From Eutreptiella sp. 'Long Island Sound 2002' (taxonomy: Eukaryota > Euglenozoa > Euglenophyceae > Eutreptiales > Eutreptiaceae), in the NCBI GenBank assembly GCA_964036045.1, contig OZ038380.1:171181245-171245244 (forward strand): a stretch of 64,000 nt of DNA. The letters are read 5' to 3'. Under the pieces are notes generated by a model. It saw only the letters and a list, made by a program, of their open reading frames with translations, had not been told where the DNA came from and searched no databases. The position numbers and the translations under genes were made by a program. Numbering within the stretch: the stretch's first letter is position 1; the number at the start of each line of letters is the position of its first letter. Below are positions 41,837 to 51,800 of this stretch, in pieces.

Positions 41837-44800
41837 AAAACAATTCCGAAGACCTGGTGGCGGACGTCCTCGAGAAGAGCTGAACACCACCACCAGCACC
41901 AATAAACCCGAAAAGAATTCGACGCTTGGAAGTGTCACTGTCGAAGGAACCGAACCTGAGCATGCGTCTCTGTTCACGGTTCGAGGGCGCATTTGCGCAT
42001 GTCGTGAAGACTCCTTCGACTCCAGCGTGGAACTGTTAGTCGACTGTGGAGCAACTAGTGACTTTATGTCGATGCAAGCAGCAAAGAGGGCGCGACTTCC
42101 CCTCTATAAACTGAGAAACCCTGGACATGTCTTGACAGCAGGAGGTGTCCAAGTCGAAGTACGGTACTACACGCGAGCTTATGTTCGAGTTGGAGAGCTT
42201 GTATTTCGTCATCACTTCAAGGTCTTGGAGATTTTGCCGGATGTAGTGCTTGGACTACCATGGCTTCGAAGCTACAATCCAACTGTCAACTGGAAGGAGC
42301 GATACGCCGACATCCAACATGGTTCGATTTCGTACCGGTTGTCTTTTGGCGAATCACGACATTCCACCCAGCTACAGTTTCAAGCAGCTTCAAAGCTGGA
42401 CCTTCTTTCGATACTTTCATCCAGTTCCTCGAAAGCGAGTCCGGTTGGGAATCCTACCCCACATGCCAACGAACACCCTGACCTACACTCGTCGACACAC
42501 GTTCAGCGCAGTACTGACATGTACGATGAGTCCGAAACGGAAGATGGTATCACCGATGAGGAGTGCAGCGATATGGAGATTGAGTACATTTCGTTGCCGA
42601 AACTCAAAAGAGAGATCCGTCGATCTGATCTCACGGGAGATCAAGTATTTCTGTGTTGCATGCCTCGACCAGCAGTGCCGGTCGATGAAATGTATAAGAT
42701 GCAAGCCAGCGATGGCAATGATGACGGGCTTGACCCTGTTCGACGCAAACTACCGAGTCGATTACACAAGTGGGCGGACCTCTACGACCGGGAGAAAGCG
42801 GAATATGGAGACCTACCTCCGCATCGACCTGGAAGAGACCATCGAATACGCCTCGATTCGGAAGAAAATCCACCGTGGGTACACCCTTACAAAATGGATC
42901 CGAGCCAACTAGAGGAACTTCCACGACAATTGGACAAGTTGCATCGATCTGGTCGCATCAGACCATCCTCGAGTCCATACGGAGCGGGTTGCCTACTGGT
43001 GAAGAAAGCGAATGGTAAATGGCGTATGTGCGTCGACTACCGAGCGTTGAATACACGAACTGTACGAGATCGATATCCTTTGCCATCGATCCAATCCATC
43101 TTGAGTACACTGGGGGGTTCCACCGTATTCTCAAAGATTAACCTTGTTAGTGGGTTCCACCAGATCCGACTTCAAGACGAAGATATCGAGAAAACCGCCT
43201 TCAACACACAATTTGGCGCCTTCGAGTGGGTTGTTATGCCCTTTGGCCTCTGCAATGCACCATGGACGTTCCAACGCGTCGTGAATGATGTCCTGCAAGA
43301 CCACTTGGGGATCTTTGTATGGGTGTACATTGACGACATCCTCGTCTTCTCGAAGGATGCGGACGAACACCAACGACACCTCGACCTGGTACATGACCTA
43401 CTCCGTGAGCACCAGCTCTTCCCCTGCATCGATAAATCCACATTCTTTCAGAGTCGAGTGCCCTTCTGCGGATACATCATCGACCAAGATGGAGTACACA
43501 TGGACCCCGAAAAGATCAAGGTCATTCGAGGTTGGCCTCCACCAACTACGGTTCATGAAGTTCGACAGTTCATTGGATTGTGTGGATTTTACCAGCAGTT
43601 TGTCGAAGGGTTCCAAGCTGTCGCAGCCCCTCTGACTGCAATGTTTAAGGCAGACTTGGAGTGGGAATGGACGGCCGTCCACCAAGCTTCCTTCGACAAG
43701 CTGAAGCAGGCGATGATCAGCGCGACACATCTCAGTGCTATCGACCCCCGACAGCCGTATCACCTGTACACAGACGCTTCGAAAGACTGCGTGGGTGCTA
43801 CGCTGGCGCAACGATGTGCGCATGGGAAGTACAAGGGACATCTTCGACCTATTGCCTTTATGTCGCGGAAAATGCAGCCTGCCGAAACTCGATACCCGAT
43901 TCGAGAACAGGAGTTGTTGGCCATCGTATTAGCCTTCAAACAATGGTTTCACCTACTTCGAGGACCGCAGCAGGTGCACGTGCACACTGACCACGAAAGT
44001 CTTCGATATCTCAAGACCTGTCCTCGACCGCTGACACCACGGCAAGCACGAGGGTCCCAATTCCTCGAGGAATACAACCTGACGTTGTGGTACGTGCCGG
44101 GCCTCGAGATCCCTGCGGCAGATGCCTGCTCTCGTTTAACTTCGCGGCAGTTGATGGAGATCCAAAATGCTACACGTACACGGGCTTTCGCAATTCCCCT
44201 GGTCGAGGACTGGGCTTCACCGGAAGGAGAACCTGTCGATGAGTTTCTACATGTACTTGAAGACACATTCTCTCATGACGAGGTGTGGCCCCAGCCGTAC
44301 GACCACCTGTACGTTTCACTACGAAGCGGACGCTCCGTGGGGAAGGAACTTGACGCAGATGAGCTTGCGGAACCAGCCCTCCAATTCGACACCGTGCCCG
44401 CCGTCGAGCCGGAGGACCTGGAGCCGCAACCGTCGAGCGCGACAACTGCGGAGCCGGAGGACCTGAGACTGGATCCAGCACCATCGGACGAGATCATGGC
44501 TGAGAATTCACACGAACCAAACATGCATCCCGATGAGGCTGGCAATGAGCCAGACACGTCTATTGACACCGACGACCTCCCCGATGTAAGCATGAATCGC
44601 CCCCTTCGAGTCACCTTTGGCAATGAACTTCGATACGCACCGACCATGGCGGAACTGATTTGCTGTCGACGTCACCGTGACGGCACGTTGCAATCGGTTC
44701 CCTTGCCGAAAGTTGGGTCGAACACGCTGTACCCTTCGAGTCTTAAGGGTACACACCGCCGAGTACATCGACATTATCAGTGCAAAGACTTGACTTCTAC

Positions 44801-45393
44801 AGCTGTGTGGGCGACAGCCTATCGGGAGGACCCCCGGACGAAACACATCTACGAAGTCGCAATTCGAAGCCCTGCGGCACGACACCAGCTTCGAGATGCC
44901 AAGTTGTCCTTCGATGATGGCAAATTCTTCCATTTGTGGATGATGGGCAAACGTGTGCTTGTTCCCCGAACGCTGGTTACGTCGATTGTGGCTATGTATC
45001 ACCAGTCGGAGTTCTATGGCCACTCAGGAGTCCTTCGAACCATGGCCCTGATTAAGCGCGACTATGTGTGTTCACACCTACGACACTATGTGGAGCGATA
45101 CATACTAAGTTGCGATGTCTGTCAAGCGGCGAAATCAAGACGAGTCGACACCGCCAGAGTCCCAAGACCCTTGCCGGTGCCCGACACCAAATGGCACAGT
45201 GTGTCCGTCGATTGGGTTTCGGGATTGCCGCCGACCACAAGGGGCCATGATGCCATCATGACTGTAGTCGACCGATTCTCCAAGCGTGGAATGTTCATCC
45301 CTTGTCGCAAGGATATGACAGCCGACGACCTCATCTATGTGTTCCTACGTGAGGTTATTCGATTGAAAGGATGCCCTCGACAAATTGTTTCTG
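41559..45393 (+). pseudogene. Element A pol, left part
   Basis: ATG 41559 lies within gag in the +1 frame, so expression needs +1 frameshifting or separate initiation. Order: aspartic protease (LLVDCGATSDFM, VLGLPWLRSYNP), RT (WRMCVDYRALNTR; FSKINLVSGFHQI; MPFGLCNAPWTFQR; YIDDILVFS near 43325), RNase H (YTDASKDCVGATLAQR; HTDHESLRYL), integrase zinc region (HQSEFYGHSG ... CDVCQAAK) and the first core Asp (VSVDWVSGLPP). RT motif A reads KINL where KLDL is usual, so the first catalytic Asp is Asn (AAC at 43140-43142). The frame ends at the insertion of element B within the integrase core, after PRQIVS. Confidence 0.9.
45389..45393. repeat. Target-site duplication of element B, left
   Basis: TTCTG, repeated at 56150-56154. 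Removing B and one copy rejoins the integrase frame exactly (QIVS followed by DRDKLF, the second core Asp motif). Confidence 0.9.
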
Positions 45394-45925
45394 TGTAAGT
45401 GCGGCTAGCCCCATCTGCTCAGATTTTCAGACATTCTGCCCAGATTGGCTACATTTTGGTCATTTTCTTTGCTTCGGCGGAATTGCCGCCTCGCAGCTCA
45501 GTCACAGGATATTTCCTATATATTTCTGATATGCCGGATTTGATTCCGCGGTCCATTTCCCGTAAATCCGCCGCATTCCGCTATTTTAGCTGGAATCGCC
45601 ATTTGCCGTTGACGCGCGCTCGCGGCCCAGATCGGCCATACAATTTTACATAAATGGATTATTTAAATTCATTCGGACAGTTTTGGACACTCAGATGTAT
45701 TTAGAATAATTCCCCTCAATTTTCTTCATAGACTGGGATTTTCTGCCGGACCACAATCAGCATGGACCTTGCTTCTGTTGTCGCTGCTCTCGCCTCCGTT
45801 GGTGTTCGTGTATCCGGTTCCAACCCCAATAACAACATCCAGGGAGACTCCTCGCGTGCCTGCCCCACTGGTCTTGCCGGCTCCGAGCCCTCCGGCACCC
45901 ACATCGACCCAGGGCAGCACTTTCA
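45394..45925 (+). repeat. Element B 5' LTR
   Basis: 532 bp, TGTAAGTGCGG to GCACTTTCA, apparently identical to 55618-56149. An in-frame ATG at 45762 starts the gag-pol frame inside the LTR. Confidence 0.92.
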
Positions 45926-48788
45926 TGGTAGCAGAGGCTACCTGAATGTTGTTCCTATGGTGTCCCAACCACAGCTAGCCCCTCAGTACGACCCCGCAAC
46001 CTCCGGAGACGTAACCATCACGCTCCCGTGGTGCTGTGCGAACGAGGCCTTGAGAGGAATGCCTTGCGCTAGCCCAAATTGCCCAAGAAGGACCCAAATC
46101 AGCAGCTGTGGAGGCCCAGATTACAATCAAGATCCCAGTCGAAATTGGCCATCAAGCAGCTGGAATCTCCCAGCTTACGCTAATGGCAACGCTCCGGTGG
46201 AGCTTACGGACTTGGCGGGGACCAATACTCCCTACCAATGTCCACATTTCGAGACCATCGATGCCGAAATTGACGACATTGAGATGGGTGGTCCAGGTGA
46301 GGTACCAACCTATAATCGACCAGCCTCATGGGCACAATGGGACAACCATTTGTCTTCGGAAGTGGCCCGTAACCTTGAGGCGCTTGAGGCCCTGTGTCTA
46401 TTAGCCACGTCTAGGCTGATAGGACAAGAAAGAATCGCCTCCGATTTTTTATTTGAATATTTTTTCCTCCTTCAAGAAGAAATTAAGACCAGGATGTGGT
46501 GGTGTTCTCAAGAGGATGAATCTTTTTCCATTTTCTTGCAGATCTGGGAGGCAAGCCCCTTCCCGAAGGAGAAGACCAAGGCACCTGTTGCCGGGCCCTC
46601 CGTCCCCCATCCCTCTGTTTCCATCCGCGACGATCTAGCCGCCGCGGTTGAGGAAGGAATCTTAGAGGCAGCTAGGCAGGCAAGCCTGGAAATTAGGACT
46701 GAAGGAGCTCCCCAAGTGGACTCCTGGCTGCGAACCACTGAGATTAGCGGTCCGACAGCCTGCTCAGGTCCTTCAGGACACGGTATGTACTGCCCTGCCG
46801 ACTGCTCTTGCAGATCTCAGCGAGATTCTGAGCTCCAATTGCTCAAGGATCAAATGCAACTCATCATTCAGACTCTGGGAATTAAAGATCTTTTTAAGAC
46901 CCACATGAGGTCTGAGGGCGCATCATCGGTGGATCAGACGACAGAACCGTCGGAGGAGGCGACAGAAATTTTTTCGATTGCTCCTTCGGTGGACTCTAAG
47001 ACCACCGATGCACGGATCAGCAGGACTAAGTTAAAGGAAAGGGTTACAATCTCTCGATCACAGAGTAGATCGGCGAAGGCTAGGACTGAGGTTCAGAATG
47101 CCAAAAGAACTGCCTCCCGTACTACCCTTCCTGCTGTTGATTCCAATGCAATTGCCCAGATGTTGCTCGCCCAGACCCTCGCCGGAGCTGGTGTGGCTAA
47201 TGATGCCGCCAAGGTGTCCGCCATTACGGCCGGTGTTGGGCTGGATTCACTCCTAAATCCCACTTCATTGCGACTTCGTCAGGTTGCCAAGCAACCAAAG
47301 TATAATGGAAACCCCAGACGCTGGCCTCAGTTCCAACGGGAATTTAAACTGTGGGTTAAGACTCAAAAACTCCAGGATGATCAGTTCCTGATGGCGCTCC
47401 TGGACTGCCTTGAGGGAGCGCCGGCCAACACTTGGCTCAGAACCTGGAGTGATCGTGAAGATTCAAGTTCCCCCCTTACCTTTGATGAGGTGTGGGAACA
47501 ATTGGAGGTACGTGGATCTCGACTGCCAGAGGACCATTACCACCAGATGTTGAAGAATTTTCCTTCGTTCTCTCGATTAATCTTGCACGAGGTGCAGGAC
47601 AAGAGACAGCGCTTCTGGAATCTCGTAGAAGAATCTGAACATTCAGGCGAAAAATTTTCTAGTGCCGAGCTGAAAAATCTGATTTTTGACAAGATCCCCT
47701 CAGAAACCGCCGCCACCCTTCGGAATCGACAGTCCGAAGAAAAGGTCAAGACCTGGTGGGCGGAGATCGATGGCTTTGACGCCTCGGCGAATCGCTATAC
47801 AGTCAGGGAGGCACTTCAAAAGTGCTCCCCCACGTCGTTTACCAAGGTGAAATTCACTGAAAACACGTGGAAAATCAAGTTCAATGAACACGAGGATCGG
47901 GACTTGTTTGTCCAAGTCCTCAACAGGGGAGTAAGTTTCCATGGCAATCGCCTGAAGGCCAGGAACTGGGTGTTCTCGTTTACTCCGCAGGAACTGTGGG
48001 AAGAGGTTGAGAGGCTCGCTGACGCCGCCAATCAAAATTTCCACGAAGGTCTTGGGGGAAACAGGAATACCCAGCAAAACACCCAAAATGGGGCCCAAAA
48101 GGGCAACAAAAAGGTGAATGACACCCGGAATGTTCAGGATCATTGTAGCATCTGCCTTCTTTTAGGTTCTACGAACCGAGCTAAGACGCATTCCACTGCT
48201 AATCACCGATGGTCTGCTTACGATCACAAGGTGATTGGTGAAAATGTCAGTAATCCTCAGAATTCAGACAGGAATGACAGGCAGGTGCATGGTGCCAAGG
48301 GGGGAAAGGGTAATTCGACTCCCTCCGGTGGGAACAAAAATACTGGAGGCCCTGGCGGGTCCCAAGGCAAAGGGAATCGGACTCCATCCGGTTCCGGTGG
48401 GCAGCCGAATGGTCAGACAGGTCCAAATTTCAACGCCGGAGGCGGAAATCGAAATCCAGGCCAAACCCCTCAATCCGGTACAAATAAAGGAAATGCTCCA
48501 GGATCACAGGGTAAGGGTAAGGGAAATCCTTCGGGAACCCCCTTCTCTGGTAAGGGCAGAGGGCGTGGCGACGGTGGTGGTCCATCATCCGGCGGCCGTG
48601 GCCGTGGGCGAGGAAAGGGCAACCATCGTGTGGATCAGGTCTCAGGTGCAGACCAGGTGTCTGATGCGGATCGAGATTACGTCGAAAACGCTCTGAATCC
48701 AGCGGATGATCCGTTCCAGGATGAATGGATCGACGAATCAGGCTGTGTTCACAACGTTAACGCAGCAGCTGGAGGTCAGAACGCCTAG
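45762..48788 (+). CDS. Element B Gag
   Basis: The frame is open from ATG 45762 inside the LTR (MDLASVVAALASVGVRV), through the primer site, to TAG 48786-48788: 1,008 codons. A second in-frame ATG at 45957, beyond the primer site, is the more conventional start. The Gag core lies around residues 510-650 (QPKYNGNPRRWPQFQREFKLW; FLMALLDCLEGAPANTWL). At about residue 795 a C-x2-C-x11-H-x4-H pattern (CSIC ... HSTANH) replaces the usual CCHC knuckle. The last 180 residues are Gly/Asn/Ser-rich with RGRGRGKG-type repeats, an RNA-binding tail. Gag forms the particle that packages element RNA. The same frame continues after the TAG into pol. Confidence 0.88.
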   Translation: MDLASVVAALASVGVRVSGSNPNNNIQGDSSRACPTGLAGSEPSGTHIDPGQHFHGSRGYLNVVPMVSQPQLAPQYDPATSGDVTITLPWCCANEALRGMPCASPNCPRRTQISSCGGPDYNQDPSRNWPSSSWNLPAYANGNAPVELTDLAGTNTPYQCPHFETIDAEIDDIEMGGPGEVPTYNRPASWAQWDNHLSSEVARNLEALEALCLLATSRLIGQERIASDFLFEYFFLLQEEIKTRMWWCSQEDESFSIFLQIWEASPFPKEKTKAPVAGPSVPHPSVSIRDDLAAAVEEGILEAARQASLEIRTEGAPQVDSWLRTTEISGPTACSGPSGHGMYCPADCSCRSQRDSELQLLKDQMQLIIQTLGIKDLFKTHMRSEGASSVDQTTEPSEEATEIFSIAPSVDSKTTDARISRTKLKERVTISRSQSRSAKARTEVQNAKRTASRTTLPAVDSNAIAQMLLAQTLAGAGVANDAAKVSAITAGVGLDSLLNPTSLRLRQVAKQPKYNGNPRRWPQFQREFKLWVKTQKLQDDQFLMALLDCLEGAPANTWLRTWSDREDSSSPLTFDEVWEQLEVRGSRLPEDHYHQMLKNFPSFSRLILHEVQDKRQRFWNLVEESEHSGEKFSSAELKNLIFDKIPSETAATLRNRQSEEKVKTWWAEIDGFDASANRYTVREALQKCSPTSFTKVKFTENTWKIKFNEHEDRDLFVQVLNRGVSFHGNRLKARNWVFSFTPQELWEEVERLADAANQNFHEGLGGNRNTQQNTQNGAQKGNKKVNDTRNVQDHCSICLLLGSTNRAKTHSTANHRWSAYDHKVIGENVSNPQNSDRNDRQVHGAKGGKGNSTPSGGNKNTGGPGGSQGKGNRTPSGSGGQPNGQTGPNFNAGGGNRNPGQTPQSGTNKGNAPGSQGKGKGNPSGTPFSGKGRGRGDGGGPSSGGRGRGRGKGNHRVDQVSGADQVSDADRDYVENALNPADDPFQDEWIDESGCVHNVNAAAGGQNA
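45926..45941 (+). other. Element B primer-binding site
   Basis: TGGTAGCAGAGGCTAC directly follows the LTR. It resembles the plant LTR-element site TGGTATCAGAGC, complementary to initiator tRNA-Met, with one mismatch in the first twelve bases. Confidence 0.75.
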
Positions 48789-48823
48789 GGGAGCCACGAA
48801 AATCGCCCCTCCCCAGGCGATTT
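48786..48823 (+). promoter_or_regulatory. UAG readthrough site with downstream hairpin
   Basis: Gag ends in TAG (48786-48788) and the same frame is open on both sides, from 45762 to 53972. Eleven bases after the TAG an 8-bp perfect stem, AAATCGCC (48800-48807) with GGCGATTT (48816-48823), closes an 8-base loop CCTCCCCA. A stop codon plus a spacer of about 8-11 bases and an RNA structure is the arrangement used by gammaretroviruses for Gag-Pol readthrough. Pairing of the C-rich loop with a downstream G-rich stretch could form a pseudoknot, which I have not shown. Confidence 0.65.
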
Positions 48824-51800
48824 CAGGCATGATCCCCAAATTCCTGATCGACCACTACTTGATGTAGGGTCGCTTGTCTCCTCTCCCCTGGATCCGGCAA
48901 CGGATCCTTCTGCTGTAGTGGACGAGGTTGGTGTACAGTCCAAGCACAGGGCTCGTCAGTTTGTCACAAAGCTGTGGGTCTCTGATTGCAAGGGAAATTT
49001 CCACCTCGCCACTTGTTTGTGTGATAATGGATCGGAGGTAAATCTCCAATCCAATGCATTCTTACCCGACGACTGCGTGTTTGAATCGCCTCATCCTGTT
49101 ACCCTCGAGGGAGTTTCTGGACACTCTCTCGCAGGTGGGCAACGCGGTTGTTATATATCAACCCATTTGGTCGCTCAAGACCTTTGGGAAGAGCAAAATG
49201 TGGAAGAAGTTGTCCTTAAGGATGACTACTTCTACCGAGCTGACATAAAGTATGACCTTTATTTAGGCCATCCTTGGCTTCGTAAGAACAGGGTAGCGCC
49301 TGTAGGTCATCGTCGTTGTTTTTTGCTGGAGTCAGGTCCTTTGGAGCGTCCCGAATTTCGTTTTTTGCACGCAGGGTTTAAAAGTGCAGAAGAATTTTTG
49401 AAGCAAAAAGTGACACCAAAATTTGGTGAAGATGTCACCATTGCTGAGGTGAATGGGAGTGCCGATTACTCCCAGGAGTTAGAATGTCTTCGTAGGGACT
49501 CCCAGCCACGACGCCCTTCGCGCTGGCACTCTTCATCCTACAGAGTTGTCGACAAATGGCGCGATGCAATTTGTGAATACTTCCATGAGCATCATTCCTT
49601 TTGGCCCCAGTATGATGCCTTTGCTAACCGTACGAACAAGCGCTTTGACAAGCACTTCAGCGACGCTTGGACCCACAAATGGGACAAGAAGTTGTGGATT
49701 AATCCTCCGTTTCACTTAATCCAGCAGGTCATCCATAAAATCAAGCAAGATAAAACCCAGGCAATCTTGGTTGTGCCCTTGTGGGACGACAAGCCTTGGT
49801 TCCAGGAATTACAGGACATTTGTGTAGATTACATCGAACTTCCCAGGAAGATTAAGCTGTATGCCAGGGACGACACAGGTCCCCTGCCACAGCGGTCCTG
49901 GAGTTCGCTTGCATTCCTGGTGAATGGAAAGCTTTCTGACTCTAATTCTGCCGGTTCTAGTACAGATTCCTGTGTTGGGTCTGAATCTGAGGTTGAGCGT
50001 GGTACTGATGATGAATCTATTTTTTCTGATTTTTGTTCGTCAGATACCCAAGGTGATTCAACGACCAATGGATCCGCCTCGGCTCCCTCTTCACCCATAC
50101 GGTCGACATCGAAAAGAATCTTCAGTACGCGGGCGAGGAAAAATCTCCAATCGCGCCGCAAATTCAGAGTTTTTTATGAAAAACCCCCTGTGGAAGCTTT
50201 CATGGATCCTTTCGAGGAGCTGGATCGCGAGGAAAATCTCTGGGATTTCGACACACGACCCACCTATCTTCAAGAGGCAGTGGATACGGACCTGTTTAGG
50301 GACATCCGTAAGAAGATTCTTCCTGCCAAAGCCGAAGAAGTCGCCAAAGTTTTTTCGACAGTAATTCCTGGCGATCAGGTGGACACTGAATTGTGTTCGA
50401 GGTCAAGAGAAAAGATTTTTGAGGAACGGAAGGATACAACCCTTTCAGGGAAGTTGATCAAAGATCCCCCTGTCCGTGGACAGTTCGGTGAAGCCTTCAT
50501 CGAGCTTCGTGAAGGGTACAAGGCAAAAAAACAGCGCCCTTATGAAAATCATGGACACAAACATGAGATTCTCAGAAAAATCATCGAGAGAAATCTCAGG
50601 GAATTTGGTTGGCTTGAGGGTTGTATGACCAGCGAATGGTGCTGTTCACCCTTCACAGTCCCGAAGCCACCGCCAGCAGACCAGAACACCATTGATGGTT
50701 GGCGAATGGTGGTTGATTTTCGCAATCTGAACGCCGAAACCAAGGCGGATTCACACCCCCTGCCCCTCATTGAGGAGGAAATCGCCAAGAGGGCAAGAGG
50801 TCGTTTGTTCTCTGTGCTGGATCTCCGTCACGGCTTTCACCAAATGCCGTTGAGGAAGGACAGCAGACCTCTTACCTGTATGTGCACGCCATGTGGCCCA
50901 GTCCAGTGGACCGTCATGCCCATGGGATTGAAGAACGCCCCCTCATTTTTTCAAAGAATGATGGAGGATGTGCTGTTCACAACCCATCCTGAGCTTCGTG
51001 CCTTCGTGAGTGTGTACATAGATGACATAATCATCGCGACGGAGGGGGAGGGACTGACCGAAGCCGAGCTGGTGGCCCTACATGAGAAGCAGCTGAACCA
51101 AGTTTTGGATATTCTTGACGCCAATCAGCTGATTTGTGGGCCAAAGAAGGGAAAATTGTTTTTAAAATCAGTCGAATTTTGTGGTTCTCTCCTAGAGAAT
51201 GGCACTCGACGACCCAGTCCAGGGAAGCTCGTCGCTATTCAGAAGTGGAAGCGCCCTGAGACGATCACGGAGTTGCGAGGATTCCTAGGTTGTTGCAATT
51301 TTTACCACACTTTTGTGCCGAATTATGCCAAATTTGCTGCCCCCCTCACTGAATTACTGAAGGTAGGGAGAGATGCAGGCAAGGCAGGTTCAAAGGTTCG
51401 TGTCAAGTGGACTGACGAGTGCGAGGAGGCCTTCCATCACTTGAAGGCAGCCCTCTGCGAAGTCGCCACGTTGCATGTGCCCAAATTTGACCGACCCTTC
51501 TACATTAGAACCGACGCATCTAGGTACGCGATCGGAGCTGTCCTTGAACAGGTTGATGAAGCCACCGGCGATCATTACCCTCTTGCATTTTGGTCACGGA
51601 AGCTAGCCCCACGCCAAATGCAATGGTCGCCGCGTGAGCAAGAGACTTACGCCATCATCTGTGCTCTAAAAAAGTACCAATCGTGGGTTGGCACCAATCG
51701 AGTCGAGGTCCTGACGGATCATCGATCTCTGGAGTATTGGGCCACTGAACACATTGATACTGTCGCGAGCCCAGCTGGCCGACGGGCCAGATGGCACGAA

